In this document: piece by piece, positions 27,175 through 36,770 of the stretch
Layout of the letters: the number at the start of each line of letters is the position of its first letter
Numbering within the stretch: position 1 is the first letter of the stretch
DNA from: Kaistia adipata DSM 17808
Lineage (GTDB): Bacteria > Pseudomonadota > Alphaproteobacteria > Rhizobiales > Kaistiaceae
Assembly: GCF_000423225.1 (NCBI RefSeq)
Contig: NZ_AUHO01000010.1
Span: 1-64,000 of the forward strand
Reading direction: 5' to 3'
DNA: 64,000 bases
The notes under the pieces: generated by a model
The model's input: the letters and a program-made list of their open reading frames with translations, nothing else
Database searches by the model: none
Told to the model about the DNA's origin: nothing
Position numbers and translations under genes: made by a program

Positions 27175-28194
27175 ATGGTGAGACGAAGGACCGTGCTTCA
27201 AGGCATCGCGGCGGGCGCCGCGACGTTGCCGTCGTTGCAGGCCGTTTCGGCCCAGGCGGCCACGACCGAGACCGGCGAGATCGCGGCGGCGCCGGAGAAC
27301 CACAATCTCGCGGTCCCGCCCGTGGACCCCGCCTATTTCGTGCCCGACCGCTTCAAGGGCAAGACGCTCGTCATCACCGGGTTCGCGCGTGGCATGGGGC
27401 GGGCGGCGGCGATCCGCGCCGCGCGCGAGGGCGCCAATGTCGTCGGCATGGACTGGTTGCCCGACGAGGCCGCCAGGACGGCGGCCGAGATCGAGGCATC
27501 CGGCGGCCGCATCGCCTTCCGGGTCGGCAACGTCGCCAGGACGGCGGATTGCGACGCGCTGGTCGAACTCGCGGTCGCGCGCTTCGGCCGGCTGGACCTC
27601 GCGCTCAACAATGCCGGCGTGATGGACGGCGTCTATTCCGGCGACCCGATCGACTACGCCAAGCAGAAGGACTTGGTCTTCGCGCGGATCGATCGCGCCA
27701 CCGACGAATATTGGGACAACGTCTTCGCCACCAACGCGACCGGGGTCTTCAAGTCGATGCGGGCCGAGCTCCGCCAGATGGTGGCGCAGGGGCAGGGCGG
27801 CGCCATCGTCAACGTCGCCTCGATCGCCGGGCTGACCGGGCTCGCCGGCAATCCGGCCTATGTCGCCAGCAAGCATGCCGTGAACGGGCTGACGGCGAAT
27901 GCGGCGATCGACTACGCGCCCCACGCCATCCGCGTGAACTCCGTGAACATGGCCGCCACCGACACGCCGATGATCGCGCGCGCCGGTGAGCTGGTCGCCA
28001 TCATGAACCGGGAGGGCCAGGGCGACAGCATGGGCCGGATCAAGACGCAGTCGATCCTCTCCTATGCCGATCCGAAGCATCGCCCGGCGACGGTGTGGGA
28101 GCAGGTGGCGGTCATGCTGTTCATGCTGTCGCCGGAAGCGTCGAACCTGACCGGCGCGACCTACGCCACGGATGGCGGCTGGACGGCCTATTAG
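27175..28194 (+). CDS. Tat-exported short-chain dehydrogenase/reductase
   Basis: A 339-residue SDR. The Rossmann motif TGFARGMG (about residue 69), NNAG, the serine region NVASIAG and the catalytic YVASK are all present, so it should be an active NAD(P)-dependent oxidoreductase. Unusually it begins with a twin-arginine signal ([10 protein letters not shown], hydrophobic stretch, AQA), implying export in folded form with its cofactor. GAGGAGGAG lies just before the ATG. It is coupled to the barrel protein upstream. The substrate is unknown. Confidence 0.88.
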   Translation: MVRRRTVLQGIAAGAATLPSLQAVSAQAATTETGEIAAAPENHNLAVPPVDPAYFVPDRFKGKTLVITGFARGMGRAAAIRAAREGANVVGMDWLPDEAARTAAEIEASGGRIAFRVGNVARTADCDALVELAVARFGRLDLALNNAGVMDGVYSGDPIDYAKQKDLVFARIDRATDEYWDNVFATNATGVFKSMRAELRQMVAQGQGGAIVNVASIAGLTGLAGNPAYVASKHAVNGLTANAAIDYAPHAIRVNSVNMAATDTPMIARAGELVAIMNREGQGDSMGRIKTQSILSYADPKHRPATVWEQVAVMLFMLSPEASNLTGATYATDGGWTAY

Positions 28195-28224
28195 GAAGCC
28201 GGCGGCCCTGAAGGGCGGTCCGGG

Positions 28225-28794
28225 TCAGGAGCTTGGATAGCCGAGCCAGGGCTCCAGCGCCTCGAAGGTGGCGTCGATCGGCCAGGTCGGTCCGAAGGGA
28301 ATGGAGAAGTGGCCGTAGCGCAGCGCGATCTGGTCTTCGGCCGCCTCTTCGCCCAATTTCGCCACAGCGGCGACATAGAGCGCCGCGGCGAGGCCGGTGC
28401 GGTCGCTGCCATCGGCGCAATGGATGAGGACGGGCTTGGCCGCGGTCTTGAAGATATCGACCAGCGCGGCCGCCTCGTCCTGGGTCAGCTCGGTGCGCGA
28501 CGACATCCGGAAATCGACATGGGCGATGCCGCGCCGCGCGGATTCGGCGATCTCGCCGTCATACCAGGGCGCGCCCGGATTGGCGCCGCGCAGGTTGATG
28601 ATGGTGCGGATGCCGTAGTCGCGCGCATATTGGTCGATGCGCTGCGGCGAGGGCTGCGCCGAACGATAGAGGGTGCCGGCGATGACGGTGTGGAAATTGC
28701 CCGTCAGCAGCAGCATCCCGACATAGAGCAGCACGGCGAGGAGGGGAACGGCGAGCAGCGTGCCGCCAAGGGCCAGGATGCGCTTGCGATTCAC
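28225..28794 (-). CDS. Membrane-anchored dual-specificity/tyrosine phosphatase-like protein
   Basis: A 189-residue cysteine phosphatase. An N-terminal hydrophobic helix (about residues 6-30) is followed by a DSP/PTP domain. The loop HCADGSDRTG contains Cys126 and Arg132, and NLRGANPG and LYRSAQPSP are typical upstream elements. The orientation suggests a periplasmic domain. GTG at 28794 places the anchor at the N-terminus; an ATG at 28878 has no ribosome site. Relatives act on phosphotyrosine, phosphoinositides or polysaccharides. Confidence 0.82.
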   Translation of the reverse strand: MNRKRILALGGTLLAVPLLAVLLYVGMLLLTGNFHTVIAGTLYRSAQPSPQRIDQYARDYGIRTIINLRGANPGAPWYDGEIAESARRGIAHVDFRMSSRTELTQDEAAALVDIFKTAAKPVLIHCADGSDRTGLAAALYVAAVAKLGEEAAEDQIALRYGHFSIPFGPTWPIDATFEALEPWLGYPSS

Positions 28795-28901
28795 GTTCGG
28801 TCCAATCGCCCCGTATCGAGCCGGAGAATGCCGGCGCCACTTGCCCGCACGCGGACTGTGTCCGGCCAGACGGGTCATTCTATATCGAATATGGGGGGAA
28901 G

Positions 28902-28977
28902 TGGTGCCGCTTACAGGATTCGAACCTGTGACCCCATCATTACGAATGATGTGCTCTACCAGCTGAGCTAAAGCGGC
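28902..28977 (-). tRNA. tRNA-Thr (anticodon CGT)
   Basis: The 76-base minus-strand sequence folds as a full cloverleaf. The acceptor stem is GCCGCTT/AAGCGGC, the D arm contains AGCTCAGCTGGTAGAGC, the anticodon loop is TTCGTAA with anticodon CGT, and the T loop is GGTTCGAATCC. The discriminator is A, and CCA is encoded. It reads the threonine codon ACG. It lies downstream of hemY. No integrase or duplicated 3' end is seen beside it. Confidence 0.97.
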
Positions 28978-29083
28978 GTACCCGGGACTTCACGAGGCGC
29001 CGCGCGGGGCAGCGGTGAAATCGAGGGGGTTCATAGCCATATTCCCGGAGCGTTTCAAGCCTTAGTCGCGCTTCTCCACCGGC

Positions 29084-30652
29084 TCATTGCAGGCGCAGCC
29101 GATCTGCGGCCGCGGGCTCGGGATCCTCGATGCCGGGATCGTCGGGAATCGGCGGCACCGCGACGGCCTCCGCCACGCCGCCATTGACCGGCGCCGGCGA
29201 CGCTGCCCGGGCTTCCGCCGCGGCGGGGCGAGGTGGTGCCGGTTCCGAGGGGCGCGGCGAGACATCGGCCGGCTTCGGCACCGGGTTCGCCTCGATCACC
29301 AGCGGCTCGGGCGCATCCTCGTCTTCTTCTTCGACGACGAGGTCGATCGCCGGGCGCTGGTCGTCGGCGAGCGCCACGGTCGGCGTGCGCCATTCGAACG
29401 CGTCGAGCCGGCCGGTGATCGGCGAGATCGGCGCCCAGGCCGGGAAGACGTAGCCGTCGGCCATCCATTGCGGATCGCGCGGCGCGCGGACGGCGCGCGA
29501 GAGCCATTCGCGGACATGGCCGCGATTGCCATCAGGCCCCTCCTCGATCTCCGCCATCAGCAGGCAGAAGCGCTCGGTGCGGTCCTTCTCGTCGATGGCG
29601 GCGAGTTCGCGCCGGGCAAGCGGCCAGTCGCGCGCGTCGATCGCGGCGCGGGCGACGGCGAGGCGGCTTTCGAGATGGCCGGGGCGGAGCGTCGCGAGGC
29701 GCTGCGCCCGCTTCAGCCGGTCAAGCGCCGAATCGCCGGCGCGCACCGCGCCATAGGCCTCGGCGAGCTCGGGATGTGGCTCGTGCCGCCAGGCGGTCTC
29801 GATCAGGCGCACGGCGCGCTTGATGTCGCCCTGACGGGTGAGGAGCCGCGCCGCAAGCGTCGTCGCCGGCACGAGGCCGGGGGCGAGCTTGGCGGCCTCC
29901 TGCGCCGCGGCGCGCGCCTCTTCGGGACTGGCGGCTTCCTGCTCCATGCCGCGCGCCGTCAAAAGCACGGCCCGCAGGCGGTGGGCGCGGCCGCGCTCGA
30001 TCAGCTTGGCGTGCAGGTTGGCGCCGAGCGTCGTCAGCGCCGCCTGCCATTCGCCATGCGCGGCCTGGTCGTCGAACAGCGCCGTGCCGGCCCAGGCGAC
30101 GCCCGGTGCCGCCTTGGCGGCTTCCTCGGCATAGTGGCGGGCCGCCTCGTGCTCGCCGCTCCGCTGCGCCTCGACATAGAGGCCGCGCAGGCCGAGCAGC
30201 CGGGTTTCCGGCTCGTCCAGCATGGTCTCGAAGGCGGCGCGGGCGCCGGCGCCGTCGCCGGAGAGCTGAGCCGTCTGCGCGGTAAGCAGCAGCGTCAGCG
30301 GCTCGCCTTTCAGGATCTTCTGCGATTCCGTCGAGAATCGCTTGGCGCGCTTCAGGTCGCCGGCGCCGATGGCGATCATGCCGCGCGACAGCGCGCGGTA
30401 GCCGCGGTCGCGCTTGCGGCCCGAAAGCCAGCCGCCGAACAGGCGCGGCGCCCGCACGGCGGCGAGGATCAGCCAGAGCACGATCGCCAGCGCGACGAAC
30501 AGCACGGCGAGCGCGACCGCCGCGACCATCAGGCTGGTCTGGATCTCGTAGCCCTGCCAGGTCAGCGCGATGGCGCCCGGCCGGTCGGCGAGCCAGGCGA
30601 AGCCGGCCGCGATGGCGAAGACCAGGGCGACATAGACCAGGATGCGGATCAT
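29084..30652 (-). CDS. hemY: HemY-type TPR protein of the heme operon
   Basis: A 522-residue inner-membrane protein. Two N-terminal membrane helices (about residues 4-20 and 42-68) with RALSRGMIAIGAGDLKRA are the HemY_N signature. A long TPR region (about 90-400) and a disordered Pro/Ala-rich tail follow. This is not protoporphyrinogen oxidase but the alphaproteobacterial/gammaproteobacterial TPR protein that travels with heme genes; its exact role in heme supply is unsettled. It is last in the hemC-hemD-mic60-hemY operon. Confidence 0.93.
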   Translation of the reverse strand: MIRILVYVALVFAIAAGFAWLADRPGAIALTWQGYEIQTSLMVAAVALAVLFVALAIVLWLILAAVRAPRLFGGWLSGRKRDRGYRALSRGMIAIGAGDLKRAKRFSTESQKILKGEPLTLLLTAQTAQLSGDGAGARAAFETMLDEPETRLLGLRGLYVEAQRSGEHEAARHYAEEAAKAAPGVAWAGTALFDDQAAHGEWQAALTTLGANLHAKLIERGRAHRLRAVLLTARGMEQEAASPEEARAAAQEAAKLAPGLVPATTLAARLLTRQGDIKRAVRLIETAWRHEPHPELAEAYGAVRAGDSALDRLKRAQRLATLRPGHLESRLAVARAAIDARDWPLARRELAAIDEKDRTERFCLLMAEIEEGPDGNRGHVREWLSRAVRAPRDPQWMADGYVFPAWAPISPITGRLDAFEWRTPTVALADDQRPAIDLVVEEEDEDAPEPLVIEANPVPKPADVSPRPSEPAPPRPAAAEARAASPAPVNGGVAEAVAVPPIPDDPGIEDPEPAAADRLRLQ

Positions 30653-30662
30653 GGTCTCTCCG

Positions 30663-31874
30663 TCAGTTCACGGGATTGCCGGCGGCGGCGAGGCCGCCGA
30701 GCGCGGTGTCGATGGTGATGCGCGAGGCCGCTTTCGCGGCCCAGTCGGCGAGCGGGGCGCGGGCGATCGCGTCGAGCGCCTCGCTCTCGCGCAGTGCCTC
30801 GGCGAGGTCGCCCGCCTTCACGGCGGCTTCCATGCGCGAGACGATCGCAGTCGCCGAGCTGCCGGCCATCGGACCGGCCGGCTTGACCGAGACGAGCGAG
30901 CCGGCCGAGGCGGCAAGCCGGTCGATCAGGCTGGAGCCCGGATCGACCTTGGCGGCGGCGAGGCGGATCTGTTCAGCGACGGCCGGGAAGGCGGCGATCA
31001 GATCGGCCTTCGACGGCGCGCCGCTGCCGGCGATCGGTTCGAGCGCGGCAAGGCTGGGGCCGGTTTCGCCGAGCGCGGTCACCGCCGCGAGCTCGGTGGC
31101 GAAGGGGCCGGAACCGGTCGCGGCCTGGCGCAGCGCCGTCACTGCGATGACGCGGGCGGCGGCCTCCGTCTTCGGATCGGCCGGCGGATGCGCCTCGACG
31201 GCGTCGAGGCGGGTGGTCAGCGCGTCCAGCCGCGATTGCAGCGGCGACAGGTCGACCGGCGCCTCGGCGGTCGGCGCGGGGCGCGATTCGAGCGCGGCGA
31301 GCCGGTTCTCCAGCGGCGCGAGATCGACCGGCGGCGCGGATACGGCCGGAGCGGCGGGTTCCGGGGTGGGCCGGCTCGCCGCCTCCTTCAGCGCCGCGAT
31401 CTCCTTTTCGAGACCGGCGAGGCGGACGGGATCGATCGTGGGGGCAGACACCTGGGTTTCGGCTTTCTCGAGCCGGTCGAGCCGCGCCGCGACGGCGGCG
31501 AAGCGCGAATCGAGGCTGGCGCTCGTGACCGGATTGGATCCGGTGGAGCTCGACAGCAGGGCGACGACCAGGCCGCCGACAACGCCGCCGCCAATCGCGG
31601 CGAGGATGGGAATGACGAAGCGGCCAGCGCTCGGACGGTCGGCGGCTTCAGCGGCTTCGTTTGCCGTCACGCCGGCCTCCGGCTCGTAAGGGGGGGAAAC
31701 TGGCGGTTCCGGAGCAGCGTCCGCGACCGGCGCTTCGGCCGCGCTCGCCGCCGCCGGCTCGGCAGGCGGCGTCGCGCTGCTCGATTCGGCCTCGAGGTCG
31801 ATGGTGACCGGCGGTCGCTTGCGGCGCTGTCCGGGCTTGTCGCCTGTCGGATTGAAGGTGTCGTCTTCGGCCAT
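30663..31874 (-). CDS. Mitofilin/Mic60-like membrane protein
   Basis: A 403-residue protein: disordered N-terminus, one membrane helix (VIPILAAIGGGVVGGLVVAL, about residues 87-106), a long coiled coil with repeated LE/LD heptads (about 115-255), and a C-terminal helical mitofilin-like domain. Alphaproteobacterial Mic60 homologues, relatives of the mitochondrial crista-junction protein, typically lie in the heme operon beside hemY as here. It probably shapes or tethers the inner membrane to the outer membrane. Confidence 0.85.
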   Translation of the reverse strand: MAEDDTFNPTGDKPGQRRKRPPVTIDLEAESSSATPPAEPAAASAAEAPVADAAPEPPVSPPYEPEAGVTANEAAEAADRPSAGRFVIPILAAIGGGVVGGLVVALLSSSTGSNPVTSASLDSRFAAVAARLDRLEKAETQVSAPTIDPVRLAGLEKEIAALKEAASRPTPEPAAPAVSAPPVDLAPLENRLAALESRPAPTAEAPVDLSPLQSRLDALTTRLDAVEAHPPADPKTEAAARVIAVTALRQAATGSGPFATELAAVTALGETGPSLAALEPIAGSGAPSKADLIAAFPAVAEQIRLAAAKVDPGSSLIDRLAASAGSLVSVKPAGPMAGSSATAIVSRMEAAVKAGDLAEALRESEALDAIARAPLADWAAKAASRITIDTALGGLAAAGNPVN

Positions 31875-31955
31875 GTCCCCTCGATCTCGTCGGTCGCTTG
31901 CGACCCAGTATAGACGATTGCGTTAACGGACGCCTCTCCGGGATGTTCCCATGCC

Positions 31956-32654
31956 TCAGCCGATCAGCGCCAGCAGCGCGTCCTCGGTCGGCTCATTCGC
32001 CGCAAGCACGCGGTCGAAATCGAGCGCGGCCGCGACGTTCGGCGACAGGGCATAGAAAGCCACGTCGGCGAGCGGCAGTGGCGGCTGGACGGCCTTCAAG
32101 GCCCGCGACAGCGTGCTCGCGGTGCGCGGCGAATAGGCGAGGATGCCGTCGATCGTCTCTTCGCGCAGCGCGGTCACGACCGAATCGGCCAGGTTCGTCA
32201 CCGGATCCATGCGATAGGCCTCGACGAGCCGCACAGTGAAGCCGGCGGCGATGAGGCGGTCCGGCCAGTTGCCGGCGCGATCGGTCGCCGCGGGATAGAA
32301 GAGCGGTCCCCGCTTCGGATCGAGCGACGCGATCGCCAGCGTGGCGAGCGCCTCGCCGTCGCCGTCGGCGGAGCGGACGTCCCGGAAGCCGGCGTCACGG
32401 GCCGCCTCGGCCGTGCGGTCGCCGACGGCGAGCACCGGCAGAGCGAACCAGCCGGCCGGCAGGGTCCAGCGCGTCAGGCTGCGCACGCCGTTCAGGCTGG
32501 TGACGAGGATCGCGGCCGGATCGATCGCCGGCAATTTCGGGTCGAGGAAGACGGTTTCGAGCATCGGCGCGATCACCGGCTCGTGGCCGAGGGCGCGCAG
32601 GCGTTCCGCCGTGCGCGTCGCTTCGGGTTCTGGCCGGGTTACGAGCAGCCGCAT
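31956..32654 (-). CDS. hemD: Uroporphyrinogen-III synthase
   Basis: A 232-residue enzyme that cyclises hydroxymethylbilane with inversion of ring D to give uroporphyrinogen III. The N-terminal RLLVTRPEPEATRTAERL, the ILVTSLNGVRSL segment and ILAYSPRTASTLSRAL in the second domain are typical of this divergent family. It starts eight bases after hemC ends, in the same operon. Confidence 0.93.
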   Translation of the reverse strand: MRLLVTRPEPEATRTAERLRALGHEPVIAPMLETVFLDPKLPAIDPAAILVTSLNGVRSLTRWTLPAGWFALPVLAVGDRTAEAARDAGFRDVRSADGDGEALATLAIASLDPKRGPLFYPAATDRAGNWPDRLIAAGFTVRLVEAYRMDPVTNLADSVVTALREETIDGILAYSPRTASTLSRALKAVQPPLPLADVAFYALSPNVAAALDFDRVLAANEPTEDALLALIG

Positions 32655-32662
32655 CGCGTGCC

Positions 32663-33601
32663 TCAGCCGGTCGTGAAGAAGGTCTTGCCGCCCCGTGCGA
32701 TCAGCGCGTCCGCCGCCGCCGTGCCGAGCTTTTCGGCATCGGCGATCGGCGCGGTCATGCGGGTCTCTTCCGATTTCCGGCCGTCCGGCGACAGCACGAT
32801 GCCGCGGAACAGCAGGTCGCCCCCTTCGAGCGTCGCCAGCCCGCCGATCGGCGTCCGGCAGGAGCCGTCGAGCCGGGTCAGGAAGGCGCGCTCGGCGCGG
32901 AGCGCGATCTCGGTCGCGGGATCATTGATCGCGGCCAGCAGCTCGCGGACGCGGACATCGTCGGCCCGGCCCTCGACCGCGACGGCGCCCTGGCCGACGG
33001 CGGGGAGGAAATCGTCGAGCTCGATGATCGACGTGGCGAGGTCGGCGCGGCCGAGCCGGCGCAGGCCCGCGAGCGCCAGCAGCGTGCCGTGCGCGACGCC
33101 GCTTTCGAGCTTGGCGAGTCGGGTCTGCACATTGCCGCGGAACTCTACGACGACGAGATCGGGACGGACGCGCAGCGCCATGGCGCGCCGGCGCAGTGAC
33201 GAGGTGCCGAGCAGCGCGCCCTGCGGCAGCTCGCGCAGCGAAGGAGCGACCGGCGACAGGAATACGTCGCGTACGTCCTCGCGCGGCAGATAGGCGATCA
33301 ACGTCAGCCCCTCGGGGAGGAAGGTCGGCACGTCCTTGGACGAATGCACGGCGATGTCGATGCGGCCGTCGATCAGCGCCTCTTCCAGCTCCTTGGTGAA
33401 GAGCCCCTTGCCGCCCGCCTCCGACAGCGAGCGGTCCTGGATGCGGTCGCCGGAGGTCTTGATGACGACGATCTCCATCGCAGCCTCGTCGAGGCCGTGT
33501 GCGACGGCGAGGCGGGCGCGCGTCTCATGCGCCTGGGCGAGCGCCAGCGGGCTGCCGCGCGTGCCGATGCGGAGGAGGGGAAGCGAGGCTGCGGATTGCA
33601 C
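32663..33601 (-). CDS. hemC: Hydroxymethylbilane synthase (porphobilinogen deaminase)
   Basis: A 312-residue enzyme that polymerises four porphobilinogens. The dipyrromethane-cofactor cysteine is present in [11 protein letters not shown], and the start [14 protein letters not shown], the catalytic aspartate region HSSKDVP and GTSSLRRRA are all intact. A GTG start at 33601 is chosen because it begins just before the conserved fold; the ATG at 33691 would add an atypical extension. It heads the heme operon and diverges from tsaD across 122 bases. Confidence 0.95.
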   Translation of the reverse strand: MQSAASLPLLRIGTRGSPLALAQAHETRARLAVAHGLDEAAMEIVVIKTSGDRIQDRSLSEAGGKGLFTKELEEALIDGRIDIAVHSSKDVPTFLPEGLTLIAYLPREDVRDVFLSPVAPSLRELPQGALLGTSSLRRRAMALRVRPDLVVVEFRGNVQTRLAKLESGVAHGTLLALAGLRRLGRADLATSIIELDDFLPAVGQGAVAVEGRADDVRVRELLAAINDPATEIALRAERAFLTRLDGSCRTPIGGLATLEGGDLLFRGIVLSPDGRKSEETRMTAPIADAEKLGTAAADALIARGGKTFFTTG

Positions 33602-33723
33602 GGGATCGGGTCCGGATGTTAGGGCCTGTCGGGAGACGCCCGTCAGGGCAAAATTTCGGCGCCAGTCTAGCCACGACGCGCCCATCCGCAAGCAAGCCGC
33701 GAAACGCGCGGCGAAAGGCCCCG

Positions 33724-34818
33724 GTGACAGGTTCTTCCGTTCTGGTCCTCGGTATCGAGACGAGCTGCGACGAAACGGCGGCGTCCGTGGTGGCGCGCGA
33801 CGCCGACGGGCGCGGCACCATCCGTTCCAATGTCGTGCTGTCGCAGATCGACGATCACGCCGCTTTCGGCGGCGTCGTGCCGGAGATCGCCGCGCGCGCC
33901 CATGTCGAGGCGCTCGACCGGGTGGTGCAGGCGGCGATGGACGAGGCAGGCGTAGGCTTCGCCGATCTCGACGCGGTGGCGGCGACGGCCGGGCCGGGCC
34001 TGATCGGCGGCGTCATCGTCGGGCTGACGACGGCGAAGGCGCTGGCGCTCGCCGCCGGCAAGCCGTTGGTCGCGGTCAATCATCTCGAAGGGCACGCGCT
34101 GACGGCGCGGCTGACCGATGGCGTCGCCTTCCCCTATCTGCTGCTGCTCGTCTCCGGCGGCCACACCCAGATCCTGCTGGTGCGCGGCATCGGCGAGTAC
34201 GAACGCTGGGGCACGACGATCGACGACGCGCTGGGCGAGGCCTTCGACAAGACGGCGAAGCTGCTGGGGCTGCCCTATCCCGGCGGCCCGGCCGTGGAAC
34301 GCGCCGCTTCGCGCGGCAATCCCGACCGCTTCGCGCTGCCGCGGCCGATGGCCGGCCGGCCCGGCTGCGATTTTTCCTTCTCCGGCCTGAAGACGGCGCT
34401 CCGCGTCGAGGCCGAGGCGGTCGCTCCGCTCTCCGACGCCGATGTCGACGATCTCTGCGCCGCCTTCCAGCGCACGGTGACGGCCGTCGTGCGCGATCGC
34501 GTCGGCCATGCGCTCGACCGCTTCCGCTCCGAGTTTCCCGATATCACCGAACCGGTTCTGGTGGTCGCCGGCGGCGTCGCCGCCAACAAGGCGCTGCGCG
34601 CCGGTCTCGATGCCGAGCTTTCGGCGCGCGGCTTCCGGCTGATCGCGCCGCCGCATGCACTCTGCACCGACAATGGCGCGATGATCGCCTGGGCCGGCGC
34701 CGAGCGATTGGCGCTGGACATGGTCGACGATCTGTCGGCCCCGGCGCGGCCGCGCTGGCCGCTCGACCAGCTCGCCGCGCCGATGATCGGCTCGGGCCAG
34801 AAGGGAGCGAAGGCGTGA
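33724..34818 (+). CDS. tsaD: tRNA N6-adenosine threonylcarbamoyltransferase TsaD
   Basis: A 364-residue metalloenzyme that transfers the threonylcarbamoyl group to A37 of ANN-reading tRNAs. Motifs include [15 protein letters not shown], the metal-binding HLEGHA, and LVSGGHTQ. The start is GTG. The t6A it makes is the substrate of MtaB, also in this window. The stop overlaps the nudix gene (GTGA), and gpsA follows, so tsaD-nudix-gpsA form one unit. Confidence 0.97.
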   Translation: MTGSSVLVLGIETSCDETAASVVARDADGRGTIRSNVVLSQIDDHAAFGGVVPEIAARAHVEALDRVVQAAMDEAGVGFADLDAVAATAGPGLIGGVIVGLTTAKALALAAGKPLVAVNHLEGHALTARLTDGVAFPYLLLLVSGGHTQILLVRGIGEYERWGTTIDDALGEAFDKTAKLLGLPYPGGPAVERAASRGNPDRFALPRPMAGRPGCDFSFSGLKTALRVEAEAVAPLSDADVDDLCAAFQRTVTAVVRDRVGHALDRFRSEFPDITEPVLVVAGGVAANKALRAGLDAELSARGFRLIAPPHALCTDNGAMIAWAGAERLALDMVDDLSAPARPRWPLDQLAAPMIGSGQKGAKA

Positions 34819-35273
34819 GCGACGCCGCCATCATCCGCAAGAGCAAGGTCGTGCTCTACGCGACCTGGCGCGGACGGCTCTTGGTCTTCCGCGAGCCCGA
34901 TTTTCCCGAATACGGCATCCAGGTGCCCGGCGGCACGATGGAGCCGGGCGAGACGCCCGAGCAGGCGGCGCGGCGTGAATTCCTGGAGGAGACCGGGCTG
35001 GTCGCGCCGGATCGGATGGTCCTGCTCGGCGAGCGCGCCTATGGCTATGCGCCGCCGGACGGCCCGGAGCGGCAGCATCGGCGCTGGTTCTTCCACCTGC
35101 CGCTCGAAGGCGACTTCGCCGAGACCTGGGAACAGATGGAAATGCATCCCGATGCGGGCGGGCCGCCGATCCGCTTCGCGCTGTTCTGGCTGAGGTTGCC
35201 GCTCGGCGAGGCGCTGTTCGGCGAACTGGACGCGCTGCTCGACCATCTGCCGGCGCTGGAGACTGCAGGATGA
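34815..35273 (+). CDS. NUDIX hydrolase
   Basis: A 152-residue pyrophosphohydrolase with a complete Nudix box ([20 protein letters not shown] followed by TGL). Its substrate cannot be deduced. The GTG start overlaps the tsaD stop and its own stop overlaps the gpsA start, so it is tightly coupled to both. Confidence 0.92.
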   Translation: MSDAAIIRKSKVVLYATWRGRLLVFREPDFPEYGIQVPGGTMEPGETPEQAARREFLEETGLVAPDRMVLLGERAYGYAPPDGPERQHRRWFFHLPLEGDFAETWEQMEMHPDAGGPPIRFALFWLRLPLGEALFGELDALLDHLPALETAG

Positions 35274-36238
35274 CGATCGACCACATCGCCGTCGTCGGCG
35301 CGGGTGCCTGGGGCACGGCGCTGGCGCTCGCGGCGCACCGCGCCGGAAGGCAAGTGACGCTCTGGGGCCGCGACGTCGCCGGGATGGTGGAACGGCGCGA
35401 GAACGTCGTGCATCTTCCCGGCGTCGCGCTGCCGGAAGCGATGCGCGTCACCGGGCGGATCGCCGACGTCGTCACCGCCGACGCGATCCTGCTCGCGACG
35501 CCGGCCCAGACGGTGCGCGAGGTTGCCGGCCATCTCGGCGCGATCGCCGAGGACACGCCGGTCGTGCTCTGCGCCAAGGGGCTCGAGAAGGGCACGGCCC
35601 GGCGCATGAGCGAGGTGCTGAGCGAGGCGCTGCCGCCGGCGGCGCCGGTCGTGCTCTCCGGCCCGAGCTTCGCCACCGACGTGGCGCGCGGCCTGCCGAC
35701 CGCCGTCACCGTCGCCGCGCCGGATCTGAGGCTCGCCATGGCGCTCTGCCATGCGCTCGGCTCGTCGAGCTTCCGCCCCTATGCCGAGACCGACGTGCTC
35801 GGCGTCGAGATCGGCGGCGCCTTCAAGAACGTGCTGGCGATCGCCGTCGGCGTCGTCGCCGGCCGGGCGCTCGGCGCCAGCGCCAGCGCGGCGCTGATCG
35901 CGCGCGGTTTCGCCGAGATCCGCCGCCTCGGCGAGGCGATGGGCGCGCTGCCGGAGACGCTGATGGGCCTTTCCGGCCTCGGCGACCTGGTGCTCACCTG
36001 CTCGTCGCTGCAATCGCGCAACTTCGCCTATGGCCATGCGCTCGGCAGCGGTGCGCCGCTGCCGCCGGCGCTGGCCGAGGGCGCCGCCACCGCGCCGGTG
36101 GCGCGCGATCTCGCCCGCAGTCTCGGCGTGCCGATGCCGATCACCGAGGCGGTCGCCGCCATTCTCGAGGGGAAGCTCTCGGTCGATGCCGCCGCCGAGG
36201 CTCTGATGCTGCGGCCGCTGAAGCGCGAGGTCGACTGA
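35270..36238 (+). CDS. gpsA: Glycerol-3-phosphate dehydrogenase [NAD(P)+]
   Basis: A 322-residue cytoplasmic enzyme that reduces dihydroxyacetone phosphate to sn-glycerol 3-phosphate for phospholipid synthesis. It has the dinucleotide motif VGAGAWGTALA at the N-terminus, LSGPSFATDVARG in the middle, and the catalytic lysine in EIGGAFKNVLAIAVG. Its ATG overlaps the nudix stop. A weak hairpin follows. Confidence 0.97.
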   Translation: MTIDHIAVVGAGAWGTALALAAHRAGRQVTLWGRDVAGMVERRENVVHLPGVALPEAMRVTGRIADVVTADAILLATPAQTVREVAGHLGAIAEDTPVVLCAKGLEKGTARRMSEVLSEALPPAAPVVLSGPSFATDVARGLPTAVTVAAPDLRLAMALCHALGSSSFRPYAETDVLGVEIGGAFKNVLAIAVGVVAGRALGASASAALIARGFAEIRRLGEAMGALPETLMGLSGLGDLVLTCSSLQSRNFAYGHALGSGAPLPPALAEGAATAPVARDLARSLGVPMPITEAVAAILEGKLSVDAAAEALMLRPLKREVD

Positions 36239-36247
36239 CGGTTGACG

Positions 36248-36266
36248 GGGCCGCTCGCGGCCCTTT
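36248..36266 (+). terminator. Weak terminator-like hairpin after gpsA
   Basis: GGGCCG and CGGCCC pair around CTCG and are followed by TTT, ten bases after the gpsA stop. The short T-run makes it a weak candidate. Confidence 0.45.
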
Positions 36267-36446
36267 CAACGTCTGCGTTCAGCCATACCCTTTACGCGCG
36301 GAGGCACGCCGCCTAACGTGCCGCCGCAATTCCAGAACCGCTCCGTGCTTCCTGGAAACGCGGAACGACGCCAACTCTTTGTTCGATCGCGTTTTCTTCA
36401 CGCGAACCGGTATCCACTTCGCTCGAAAACGCTTCAGGAGGATTTC

Positions 36447-36725
36447 ATGCATTTCGTCGCCATTCTCACCGACAAGGACGACGGCCTGCCGGTTCGTATG
36501 GAGAACCGTCCCGCCCATATCGAGTGGCTGAAGGAAGCCGGCGTGGCGATCGCCGGACCGTTCCTGGACGCGAGCGGCGACATGTGCGGCTCGCTGCTGA
36601 TCGTCGAGGCCGAGGACGAGGCCGCGGCGCGCGCCATCCTCGCCGGCGATCCCTATGCCAAGGCGAACCTGTTCAAGGAAACCGTGGTGCGCCCGTGGCG
36701 CTGGGCCGTCGGCAAGCCGGCCTGA
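36447..36725 (+). CDS. YciI family protein
   Basis: A 92-residue ferredoxin-fold protein. It has the family pattern MHFVAILTDKDDGLPVRMEN, a conserved histidine in PAHIEWLKEAG, and the motif AGPFLDASGDMCGSL. AGGAGG lies six bases before the ATG. YciI proteins are small enzymes or binding proteins of uncertain function. In Hyphomicrobiales the gene is often found between gpsA and the EVE gene, as here. Confidence 0.92.
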   Translation: MHFVAILTDKDDGLPVRMENRPAHIEWLKEAGVAIAGPFLDASGDMCGSLLIVEAEDEAAARAILAGDPYAKANLFKETVVRPWRWAVGKPA

Positions 36726-36770
36726 TCCGGCCGCGTCAGCCTTCTTTCCAATTTCGACCCGGAGCGTCCC

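Noticed and set aside
28902-28977. tRNA-Thr as an integration site for a genomic island
   Set aside because: No integrase, no duplicated tRNA 3' end and no shift in gene type are visible on either side; the flanks are core genes.
29084-30652. Calling HemY a protoporphyrinogen oxidase
   Set aside because: The sequence has no FAD-binding motif. It has the two-helix plus TPR organisation of the unrelated HemY protein of Proteobacteria.
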